The notes beneath the pieces are model-generated. The model searched no databases, was not told where the DNA came from, and saw only the letters and a list, made by a program, of their open reading frames with translations. The position numbers and the translations under genes are program-made. DNA of 64,000 bases from Blastomussa wellsi (Eukaryota > Cnidaria > Anthozoa > Scleractinia > Plerogyridae): assembly GCA_947652115.1 (NCBI GenBank), contig OX393562.1:33913543-33977542 (forward strand). Direction: 5' to 3'. The stretch's first letter is position 1; each line of letters opens with the position of its first letter. This document shows positions 9,442 through 21,400 of the stretch, one piece after another.

Positions 9442-12400
9442 GTTGGCTGGGAAGTTCAATCTCTGGTCTCCTTTCTTTACTGAGTTCTTTCTTAGTGTAA
9501 CATTAATTACATTTTGTTACTAGTCTGTAATTTGAGGTCTATATTCTTCAAACAAAGTGACAGATGTGTACAGAGTACCACTCTATCTTAGCACAGTTGG
9601 CTTTTGACAATATTAACACAACTTGACCCACATCTGAATACAGTAAAAACCTGCACACAAAAGAACTAGTGGACTAAGAACCTCCAGTCTGTTATTTGAT
9701 AAAACTAACATCATATACATAGGAACCAATTCAGCCTGATAAATTCAACTGGTTCTTACGTATATATAAGGAAATACTAGTTACTAGTTACTTTAAGCAT
9801 TATTGGGTTAGGATAACCATGTCATTTATCTGCGCCACCAACTCCCTTGTACATGTAATTAATGACCAGTCCCTTGATTTGAAAAGGATGGAGTCAATGA
9901 ATAAATTAAGGCAGTGTCAGTTGTGCAGAAGTGTATAGTTTTCAGACAGAGTGACATGTTAAAAACAGCTTGGGGCTGATTTTTCACTATGTACCCAATG
10001 TATAAGAACGGCATCAGCCTGAAACTGAAATGCACAGTTTTATGCTGGTTTTTACTGTTGTTGTTGATTGAGAAAAGGAAAACAAATAAGAGGGTATCAT
10101 TTAGTGATACAATTTAACATTCCTTCCAATAGATCACCACCTTTTGCCACTATCCTTGGGCCCTTTACCCTTGTTTAACATACTTTAAATAAATGCCCTA
10201 TTCTTTTCCAAGAAAGCTTTGAGCACTCCGTTTAAATCACCCTCGAAGGTTTCTTTTTACATTCAGATCCATGGTTCTTTCTTTGTCAGAGAAATAGAGA
10301 CTGGGTATTATCAATAGGCAAATTTTTCAAACTAAGTTTGCCGTGCCCATGGTCATCATTGTCTTCATTGTTATCGTCAAAACCTTAAAATCTGTACTGT
10401 TGGGATGCTGGAACCTCTCCTATCTCTTTCATTTCAAATTATGATTTAAAAAAACGTAAAAATGACAAATTTATGAAACAAAACAGAACAGCAATGAACC
10501 CTTTATAGTCTAAATATGCATGCAGATTACTGTGCAGGCAGGCAAATGAATATTGTATGTGCAATTACAGATTAGATAAAAAGGCAATTGAAAAATAAAT
10601 TGTACTGTAAAGGAGCTAATTATTATTTTTTTCTTGTTTCACAGTCCTTCCACAGTGATTCTGATTATGGCCAGTGGTCTGTCGTATGCCAATTTCATTA
10701 TTCACAGTAACGATGTCCTCGTCATTCTTCTCTCACTTGTCACTGTAGGATATGCTTTAATCTGCCTTTACACCTCACAGGAATTCCAGCTAAAAGTGGC
10801 AAAATTGTTGACGATCATCTTTGCTTTACTGATGGCCTTTGTGACAGTAGGTGTGGCGGCTCAGGCTGGTGATGACATCTACAATCGTCAACTCGAACCT
10901 ACTTCAACTCCAGGTCCCACAACCCAATTTGTGCCAACTGCATCACACAACAAAACAACACCAACAGAAAGATCACTGCTCGCTGTAGCAAATTCAACCT
11001 CAACTACAGCCCTGTTATCCACCACAGCTACCCCGGACCTGGCTGATAGGCTTCCAGCTGATGTAAGCTCACTGTATTTAGGAGGCTTGATTGGGATTTT
11101 TTTCTTGGCAGCCTTTTTGCACCCTTTGGAAGCTGGATGTCTACTGAATGGCATATGGTATCTACTGTGCCTTCCATCGGGTTATCTGTTGCTGATTGTG
11201 TACTCTACTTGTAACATGACAGATCGCTCATGGGGTAAGTTACTAACTAATGTGTACTTTAAATGTATAATTTCCCAGTTCCTTATAAACAAAAAAACCT
11301 TGGGTTGTGTACATATTAATTTTCCAACAATAGCACATTTGCACAATGTCGTCATCTGACTACAACTTCCAGAATTCATTTAGTTTTTCCTTTATTATTT
11401 AATTTTTTACATCATAGTGGGTTTTGAATAACAGTTGCCCTAATTGAAAAGGGCTTTTCAGCAGCAATATTTATAACTAACTAAAATCTTGCATGAATTA
11501 TCATTATGAAATAAAAGATAAAATAAAAAATTAAATGCGGCGGTTCTAAAAATTGTTAAAAAGCAGTTCACGCATATTATACAAGGGGAGCTAGTTCCAA
11601 ACTTTTGCTCCCCAGGAGGCAAAATTGACCTCTGGCCAGTAGAAAGTCAACAATGTAGCAAATTGAGATCATTTTAATTTATTAACAGATCTAAGTTGTC
11701 TATTTTGAACTTGTAATCTATCTACAAAGTTGTCTTTCAAATAATCAGACACCTTATGGTGTAAGCATTTATGCACCATTGCGGCAGTGTTTAGTAGCAG
11801 TTTATCCTTGATACTAAGCCACCAAAGTGATGTAAGGCCCTGAGAGATATGATCAAATTTTTCAGGCCGAGTACAATTTTTCCTGCACAGTTCTGGACCA
11901 GTTGCAGCTTCTTTAAATTTGACTTGCATTGTTCAACCGTTTTCCCAGACAGTTGCAAAATAGTGATAGTGTCCCCAAACAGTTGAAAACGTTTATTGTA
12001 CCCAAGAGGTTAATTAAAGGGTACCAGCACCCTGAAATAACTTTAGAGTTAAAAATGCCAGGGCACTGGATCAAATGGATCGAAGAATAGTGATGGTGAT
12101 AGTGTCCCAAACAGTCAAACAATAGTCATCATGCAAACAGTCAAACAATAATCATCATGCAAATTTTGTTTTGGAAACTGTTTTTATTGTAATTATAGTT
12201 GCTTTCAACAAAGAAGAATGCTTTCATAATGCTGTCGAAAACAAGATTTTTGGACTATGTGTGTATGTATTCATGTATCATCAGTGAACACCAATTTGCC
12301 CCCCCCCCCCCCTCAACAAGTCCCTTTGAGTTCATTCAAGTGTTTTTTTTTTTATTTTGTCAAACTTTTTTCGTAGTTGTATTGATTTATTTGGGCTATC

Positions 12401-15400
12401 ACTGGCAAAGGTGATTGAATCTACTTATCAGAACATCAGATGCCTGCCTTCTGCTGGTGTGTTTTCTAGGAAACAGATGCTGCAATTCGCCCAAGCAACA
12501 CATCTCATTATAAAACTCAGCTGCTTTTCATTGCAGATTCAACTTCTGTCCGCGTACAGAGTTGTGACGCTCTACTGTTCAAATCAGCGTTATTGTTATC
12601 CAAGAAGAACCTTAATTGTAGCGAAGATTGTACAACTCCTGGTGCGAATTTATAACAGCAGATTTTGATCGGTGCCGTGACAGTCGTGAATTTTATGTTT
12701 GCATTTTAGCTTGCATGTGTGTTTGCTGCGTTACTTTGTTTACATTTGTTGGACGTCAAAGAAAATCATTCTCATCTTGAGGTTTGTGATTATTTGGCTA
12801 CTGCTACTACTTGCTGATTTTTTAATGTTTCGGCTGACAATTAATCAGTGCAGTCCACAGTCTGCGGTTTTCTAAACACTGTCTGCAACTTTGTTATCCG
12901 TGAATAGCGGTGTCACACAATGCAAAAAACTCCAAACATTGTATTTGTATGAAAAATCATGTTCATCAACTACACTGATATTTCAAAATGTTGATTTCAG
13001 CATTAAGGAAAGCTTAAATTTCGGGAAACAAAGTCAAAATGAAGCCAAGTGAATCGAAGCCGTCGAACGCACTCCTACTTTTTGATTACCACTAGTTGTA
13101 GAATATCTTTATTATTGTCTTCATTTTCTTGACAAGTTGGCTTGATAAATGCACTTGATGTAAATGTGTTTTTCCCCCAGGTACAAGGGAAGAGAAAACA
13201 AAGAAAGTGGATGATGTTCCTTGGTATGAGGCTCTTTGGGCAAAGATTAGGAAAATTTGCATCTGTTGCAGGCCTGAGCCAGCACCTCAGCCTCCTCACA
13301 GTGATAGCAGAGTGGATGGACGTGCAGCTGATTTGCCGCCTGCAGCCTCTTCAGAAGTAAGCACACATAAGTGTACATACTTTGTAACAAATATATGATC
13401 AATTGCCATTTACTGATTGGCCAGCCAAAAATATTTCACTTGGTCGAGCAGTCATGAGCAGATGCTGCACGCATCTCTAACTGGGGTGGCTGATATTTTT
13501 GTTATATTTTTAAGCCACACAAAGGAATTAGTTCAAAGCTGAATACAAAATGTGGTGGGGAGACCCAAAAAATAATAATTATAATATTTATTATATAAAC
13601 AGCAGTGAAATACCAACAAGAACTTTATTTATTTGTACCCTGAATTAAATTAAATTAACAAAACTAGGAAAAATCAAATGACTACATGACTGGCCGAAAT
13701 GACCATCTTTGGCTAATGAGAAACTGGGAGTTTCTAAGGAGAAATCTTGATATATTTTCACACGTGAAGATAACAGATAATATGTTATCTTCACATGTGA
13801 AGATATCACCGTTGCTGTGGTTATGTAATAAATCGTGCCTTTCATGGCAAAAGTGAAAAAGTTTGGAAGTTCATTGGTATTTATATAATAAATAGAATAT
13901 TACATGGCTGCTTGGAGATACAAAATTTCTCTTCTTGTGTTGAAACATATTTCACTCGTTCGCTGCACTCACTCATGAAATATCTTCCAACACTCCAAGA
14001 GAAATTTCGTATCTCCGTGTGGCCGTGTAATATCCTCTATGTATTGTAAGTAGTGTAATGTGGAAGTATAGGTAATATGTCTTGTGTAATAAATTATTAC
14101 ACAAGACATATTCTAAGTAGTGTAAGTAGTGTAAATCACTTAATTGTTGTCTCTCATGTAAATAGAGGGGGTAAGTCTGTAAAGAAACTGCAGTGCTGCG
14201 TCGGTGGGAAGTATAACAATATAATTTCGTTTTATCAACTGGGTCAATAATGTGAAATGGCCACTGTAAAGAGATTCGAGAGCTGACGTTTCGAGCGTTA
14301 GCCCTTCGTTGAAGCGAATAGTTGAATAGTTAATAATAGTTGTACTCTCAGAATCAATAAAGATTAAAAATTAAAATAATAATAATAATTGTAAAAATAA
14401 TTACATGTACAATGACAATTACTGGTTACAAATTTACATTAATCTGATGGATCATTCTTAATTTTTTTGTTTTCTTAAAGGAAAATTCTTCCTCTGACAA
14501 TGGTTTGCAAGCTTCTGAAGATGAAGGTGATGCTGTTCCTGTGCAAGATGAAGATCCTGGTAAAGAGAGTGACCCAGAGTCATCTGGTGCTGCTGGCATT
14601 AGCACTAGACTCTTGGATGAAGCACCACCCAAATCAGCCCTGAAGACACCTCTTCCAGCCCGGCCTCCTTTAACCAGAGGTCAGTGTACTCTTAAATCCA
14701 GATGTGTGCACTAGAATGCTTGAATGTAAATTAAACCCCTCTTGAACACTTCTCTGAGATTCAAGCCAACGTCCAGGGAACTCGATCTTCTGTATTACCT
14801 CCGATACCTTTACTGCAGGAACAGAGTCAGAAAATTCATTACTCATTCATGATGCATTCATTACCCCTCCCCTCCCTCTGTCCTATGCCCCCAATGAAAA
14901 ATTCTTGTTTGTAGAGCATTCTGATAGCGAATATCATTCAAAAGATGGTTGGGTGCAAAACCCTTTCTTAAACACAAGAAAAAATGTTGGGGGGGGGGGG
15001 TGGAGGGGTTAAATCTACCCTTGTACTGTGTTTCTATGTTTCTGCATCTGTTGTGCATTTAACGTTTCAGTGTTGTGTTTATTTATCAATTAATAGAAAG
15101 AAACTTTGTTTATGAAGCCAATGATGCTCACAGCCCATTTCTTGAGTGTTGAATGTAGCCAAATACAGTCATAAGTTTTTTATGCACAGTGAATTGCCTG
15201 CATGCGTTGTGAGCGTCAAGTACTTCATAAACAATCTAGACTTATAGTTTGCTTTCTTCATCGGACCAGTTGTTCAACAATCCTTATTGCTTTTGATTAC
15301 ATGTACTTTCAAGATGGCCCAAGAGAGGACAGTGGCCGTTTTTCAAAGTTCCGTTACCCTGGTGATAAAAAGGTTACTTTTGCTACAAAGCTCCCACGTC

Positions 15401-18400
15401 TGCATCCTGAAACCCCTGTTGAGGAATGGCTCCCAAAGGAGTTTGTGGTAAGGGCTCATATAAGATAGTTTGATGGGTTCCTTTTCATTTAATGTTGAAC
15501 CCCATGTAACACACACAATGTTTTTGGTCACCACAAAACACCCTGGAACACCAGAACACCCTGGAACACCAGAACACCCTGGAACACCAGAACACACTGG
15601 AACACCAGAAATTTATGGGCATGTTATGTAATTTCTGGTATTCCAGGGTGTTCCAGTTTTCAAGTGTTCCGTGTTTTGTAGTGTGTTGGCGTTCTGGTGT
15701 TCCTGGTTTTAGTACACGCCTTCTTCCCCCTTCCTCCTCCACCATGGAATTGCAGTCTTACCCACCTGCTCCCTCCCCAATAGACCTGGGTGGTGAGAAT
15801 AAGCATCTTGCCCAAGAACATGGCACAAGGACGCCAGCCAATGCAGAGTAATAAGGGAACTGTTTGCTTTCCACCATGGGAAATGGCAGATTTAACAAGT
15901 TCCTTATTTGGTAATAAAACAATAACAACAACAAAGTATCCCTTACGTGGAATTGCATTCCATCTATGTAGACTTGCATGTGTATGCTTTGCTTGGAAAA
16001 TTGTACAGCTGAGACCTACTCTGGTTAACAAATCAAACACCTTCCTAACATAGGGACATGCAATAACTTAATAGTGCGTGGCAAATATAATAATAATAAT
16101 AATAATTCTACATTAATATTTATTACATGCAGTTATAAATAATGTAATTCATATTTATAGTGCACTGAATCAATTGCGCCAAAAAATAATCAAATGTTTA
16201 TATTACATTAAAAATAGTGTTAACTAAATTACCATAAGAACAAATTCATGACGAAGTAAAAGCAGTTTCCTTTGCGTGGTGCCTCATAGCTGGGTTGAGG
16301 GGTTCTGCCATCCATGGCGGCATTATTTGCAACCAAATCACAGAATGTAACAATTGCAAGACCAAACGCTACAATGGAATGATCTTTTTCTTACCCCAGT
16401 TGAGAGGTGCTCAATCACAAGCAAGTTTATTGCAATTTAAGTCCTTTTTTTTGCACCTGCACAATAAGCAAGACAACAGTAATAATAGTAAACTGTAGTT
16501 TGGGAGAAAAATCACTGTACTTTTCTATTTCCTTTACAGCAACTGTATTTGAATAACTTCAAAGACTATGGCTATGACAATGTGAGCTTTATCGCAGGCA
16601 TGACAGACAAGGTTAGTCGATATTTTTAGGGCTTGTAGTCTGTACATGAAATGCTTCCCTCAAGTGACTTGTGCTGGGGGATGCTTAGGAAAATGCAAAT
16701 GCGGTCAGTTGTAACAAAAGCAGTGAATTTTTCTTCCTTAACAAATAGGTTTTAGTCGCCGGCATGTAAATCGTGTAGATGTATTTCAAGACACTTTATG
16801 TATGTGCTACCTTCATGCCAGACCTTTTTTCCAACCAAACAGGACTTAAAAGCCATTGGAATTGAGAAACGTGGTCACCGAAAACGGCTGCTGATTGAAA
16901 TTGAGAAGCTCCCTCAAGAGGAGATTCCACAGGAAGTGCCGGTAAGCCATTGTGGATGCCCTTTAACCAGTGTTGGACTTGTATTTTCGTTTTCACCGTG
17001 TTTAAATAAAGATTTCATTCATTCATTCATTGGGTGTGGAAAGATTACCTTTCTCCCCAATTTCTTGGCAGTAGACAGGTTAACTTCAAAATATTAAATT
17101 AAGTCTTTTACTTTAGCAGTAGAGGCGTAATTATTTACTTGTCACTATTTTGTCCATTAGGAAAATGTTGAAGATTGGTTAACTGAACTGGGACTTGATG
17201 AGTACTGGGAAAACTTTACTCAGAGTGGCTACACAGAACCAAGGATGTTAGAAGATCTAAAAATTATGAACAAGGAAATGCTGAAAGAGAACTTTAAAAT
17301 CATCAAACCGGGACACTTGGATAAGATGTACAAAGCGATTCAGAAAGTACAGTACCCAAGTGAAGGTAACCTTATATTTTGACCCATAGTTGCTCCTAGA
17401 CTGTTGACGAGCCTATAGTCAGAGAATTATTATGTATAACATGTACCTTAAGGACATTCGCACTAATTGCACTATGTCATGCAAACACATATAGCGCTAG
17501 TAGCCACTGAATTACTAAATGCTGACACTACTGGAAATACACAGGTTTAATCATATTATTGGTGGTAAAATAGGCCATTACCCCCATAATTGATCAATGT
17601 CTCATTTCCAGATCTTTATAGCGGTTAATACCAAAACCTTTGCATCTGATAGAAAGGAAATAAAGAGTAGACATTGTCGCGAAGACAGAGTTATAATAGT
17701 GAGACATCAAACAGTCGATAAACTTTCCAATAAAGTGTATATTAACGGGAAAAAGTTCAATACAATACTACAGCGGGCGGCCATGAAAAACTAGAGTGCC
17801 ATGTGTTTCTCGCGTGGGGTCCACGCAAGCCTAATCGTGATATCAGAAACTGCTGACCGCACCGTTAACAAACTCACTACAAACGTGATACAAAAATACA
17901 GTAAAGTTGAAATGTTCAGTTCTCATTCTTAAGTCTCTTCGACAGACTTTACCGAGAAAAGAAAGAGAGAGAAAAAGGAAAGCAAAAGGAGCCAGGAAAA
18001 AATTGAAATGCATCAGCCACCGGCGCTCGTTCAGTCCCTCTCCTCGCAGCCTTCCCAACAAAAAATCTGGCTACGGGCCTGGAAAGGGTTAATCATGGGA
18101 AATATAAGACACTTTACATAAAAGTACTATAATTTTTATTAATAACTACAAATTAGAGATTTGGAACAAAAGATAGCAAACTGTTTCGTTAACGGACCAA
18201 TGATATTGACGAACGTGAACCATACTTTTGTAGATGCGGCCCTCTGACGAAACATGGCTCCGTTTTGATTGGTTACTAGCGGAGCTCCGGCGGCCCGAAG
18301 GGCCGCAGAGCGGAGCCCCATACCTATAGAAATAGGAGAACCAAGCACGCATACAAAGTACAAACAGGAGAACCATGCCTTTCATTTCTCATGGCGCGTG

Positions 18401-21400
18401 CAAAATTCGTACATCCGTACGACGTCGTCCCAAATATCAATATGGCGGCCACAGTCCATAGAGTTCGACCTGGTTAACGTTTTTAAAGGTTACTATAAGC
18501 TTACATCGTTGCTATGTTATGGTCAATTGACAGCTGTCAAAAGAAGGTATCCCTGACCAGTATCACATGACCAGATCGCGGGCTGAAATTTAGAACTCGT
18601 CGAGCTCACGTGTTTTTTCTGACCAGGTATCGGTTTTTTTCATTGATCGCGGGCCCAGGCCCGATTTTTTGCTTCTGACAGGATTTTTTAATTTTTCATG
18701 GTCATTCTCAGTGGAAATTTTGCAATTGGAGTTGACATTTCTAATTATTCTTATTTATTTCAGCTTTGGAATCTTTCTTGAGTAGTTGCGCATGCTAGTA
18801 CTTTTAATGAACGCAATTTCAGAAATTATTAAGACCAGCAAAAATACGGAGCTCCGCTTTTAGGCTTGGCTAAATCTATATATTACTTCTGGTTTTACTT
18901 CTAAACCAATCCCTGGGTGTAGTAACGCAAAACCAGAGCGATTTGCTAATTACTTTCAACACTCAATTATTGAAACAGTACAAAAATATAAAACTTGTTG
19001 CACTTGTTTTACAGCTCAAAGGAGAATTCGCCGGGCACGTGAAGAAACAAGCAAATTGCTTGTCATGGATATAAAGGTGGATAATCAAGACGCAGGGCAT
19101 GAATATCAATTTTGGGAAGGTAAAGATATTTTGATATTACGTGTACCTCGGCGACAATAGCCAAGATTAGCTTCCTTTCTCATGCCCGTACTGTTTATCA
19201 GTTGAGAGTGTTGCTCAGTTTGTAACACGCACTGGCACGTGCCATATTAATATTTTCTGAAAACTTTTCATCCTTACAGTTTTCAATGAGATTAAATTAA
19301 AATAAACACAAGCGAAAAAAGTTCTTAAATTTTAGGTGTCTTAATTAATATCATGCGAGGAGATAAAACATAATTATAACGCCGCTTTGAGGAACATCAA
19401 TTTGACGAGTTATGCCGTTTGTAACACGAGTTATGTCCTTCGGGACACAAGTTACTATTGTTGAAGTTATGGTTAACTGTAGTTGAGTTATAATCTTGTA
19501 ACAGTAGGCAAGGAGCATTGAAAAACTTTTGTTACAAAAGACTAGTTGCCTTTTTATGTTCTGTTGTTAACTAAATGTTCATTTTAGATAAATGTTATAC
19601 TAATTGTACTTAATTGTAGTTGAAAGTAAAGGACTATAAGTATTATATATGCATTTGTTGTTATTCCTTATTATTACCTTCAACATAAAACAACAATTAA
19701 ACCATTCTCATTTATGCTCAACGCCATAATTGATTTGTATACCATGTCTTACACATATATATTTTAAAATTATTAGCACAGCACTGTATGCATGTGATAA
19801 CAATACTATAGTGCAATATATAGAATTTCCAAGAAATTGCTCTGAATTTAATCATGTGTAATATGTAATTATCGACTTGAACAATTCTGTGCAATATGGA
19901 ATTGCTGTGAAAAACAATAACATGCAATATGGAATGCAATACGGGATTGCTCCGTGTTGAACAATGTGCAGGTTTATTTTTTGTAAAGTGTCATTTTGAA
20001 CCTAAAATATATGCTTCACATTTTATTGTGGGCAACAGCTGACTCGTCCCCAGTCGTCTCTTATGCGAAAAAATAGCAGGCGCGGGGAATGATGGGAAGG
20101 TGCCTTTCCTCCTTCCCATCATCCATCGCGTCTTGCTATTTTCTTATAAGAGACGACTGGGGACGAGTCAGGGGCAGCAGTAGCTTTGGATTGACAGCTG
20201 TCTATTATATTTTGCATTGCATGTTATTTTTTAAGTCAGCAGTTCCAGATTACTTCTCAAGTTAGAATGTTTGCACGCTGCATATTCACGCGTGCAGTTT
20301 GATCGTCCGGGTGAGGGAAGTCCTGAGAAGGACTGTTGTCGGTGATATTTATTGACGATTCGACAACCTGAGCGGAAGTCATCATCAGTCATGTGAAGAG
20401 TTGTTTATCAGTCGAATGTTATAAGTCTGGTTCGTGAGCAATGTGATTGTTGGCGTCACAGTTCCTCGTCGCTCGTTTGTGTTCAGTCAGTCTTGTGTTG
20501 AGGTTCCTACCAGTCTCTTCGATGTAAGAGGCTTGGTAGCCGGAGCACTTGATCTTGTAAACTGCTCCTTGTCTGTTGTTAGGTTGTCCTTAATGTTGGT
20601 TAGTAGATGCCGTAGCGTTGTCATCGGTTTGTGGGCTACGCGGATATTGCAAGGTTGCAAAATCTGCGAGATGGTTTCATACATGCCCTTAACGTACGGT
20701 ATAGTTATTGTAGTCGTAGGAGTTGGGTTAAGGTTAGTTTCAGTAGTCATTTCAAAAGGTCGGTGAATGTTTCGTCTAATAAAGTCGTTGTTGTAGTTGT
20801 TGTCGCTGTTGTCGCTCGTCTCGTCAGTGTCTTAATAGTCGTTGCTGTGTGTGATGTTTGTTTTAAGATGATTAGTCTGTCGGTATGCGTCGGTTTTCTG
20901 TATCATACTATTGTACTGAGAATGTTACCGTCACGTTCAACCAGGCAGTCTAGAAAAGGAAGTTTTCCATTTTCTTCAACTTCTCTGGTAAACTGTATGT
21001 CAGCGTTTTGTTGGTTGAGGTGGTTGTGGAACGCGTCAGTTTCGTCCTTGTGAACGGCGGTAAATGTGTAGTATATATGAAATAATTCATATTTCAATGA
21101 ACTGCGGATATAGATGAAAGTAAAGATTGATCATCCCAGTTAATTTCCAATTTAAGCAATTGGAAAGAAGCCTGAAGACAGTCAGGGATTCAACGGGATT
21201 CGAACCCGTGACCTCCGCGATACCGATGCGATGCTCTACCAACTGAGCTATGAAGCCACACATTGGGAGCGAGGTCAATTTATCGAGTTCTATTTTATTG
21301 AGTCGATTTATTGAGTTCTACTTTTTTCCGTAGCGTAACCAAAGCGGTATCGTTTGTCGGGAAGTCGTTAGGGCGCGTTCCTCGATGCTTTGCATTACAA

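Noticed and set aside
15202..15313. Start MRCERQVLHKQSRL as the beginning of an exon
   Set aside because: This part is intron. The supported exon starts at 15314 after TTTCAAG, in phase with the previous exon.
21187..21257. tRNA gene on the reverse strand
   Set aside because: A and B boxes are good, but the anticodon stem pairs poorly and the same unit with a long body is repeated at five other sites, so it is a SINE head.
21087..21278. Protein starting [17 protein letters not shown]
   Set aside because: It is a reading of the SINE head and body; the same frame appears in other copies.
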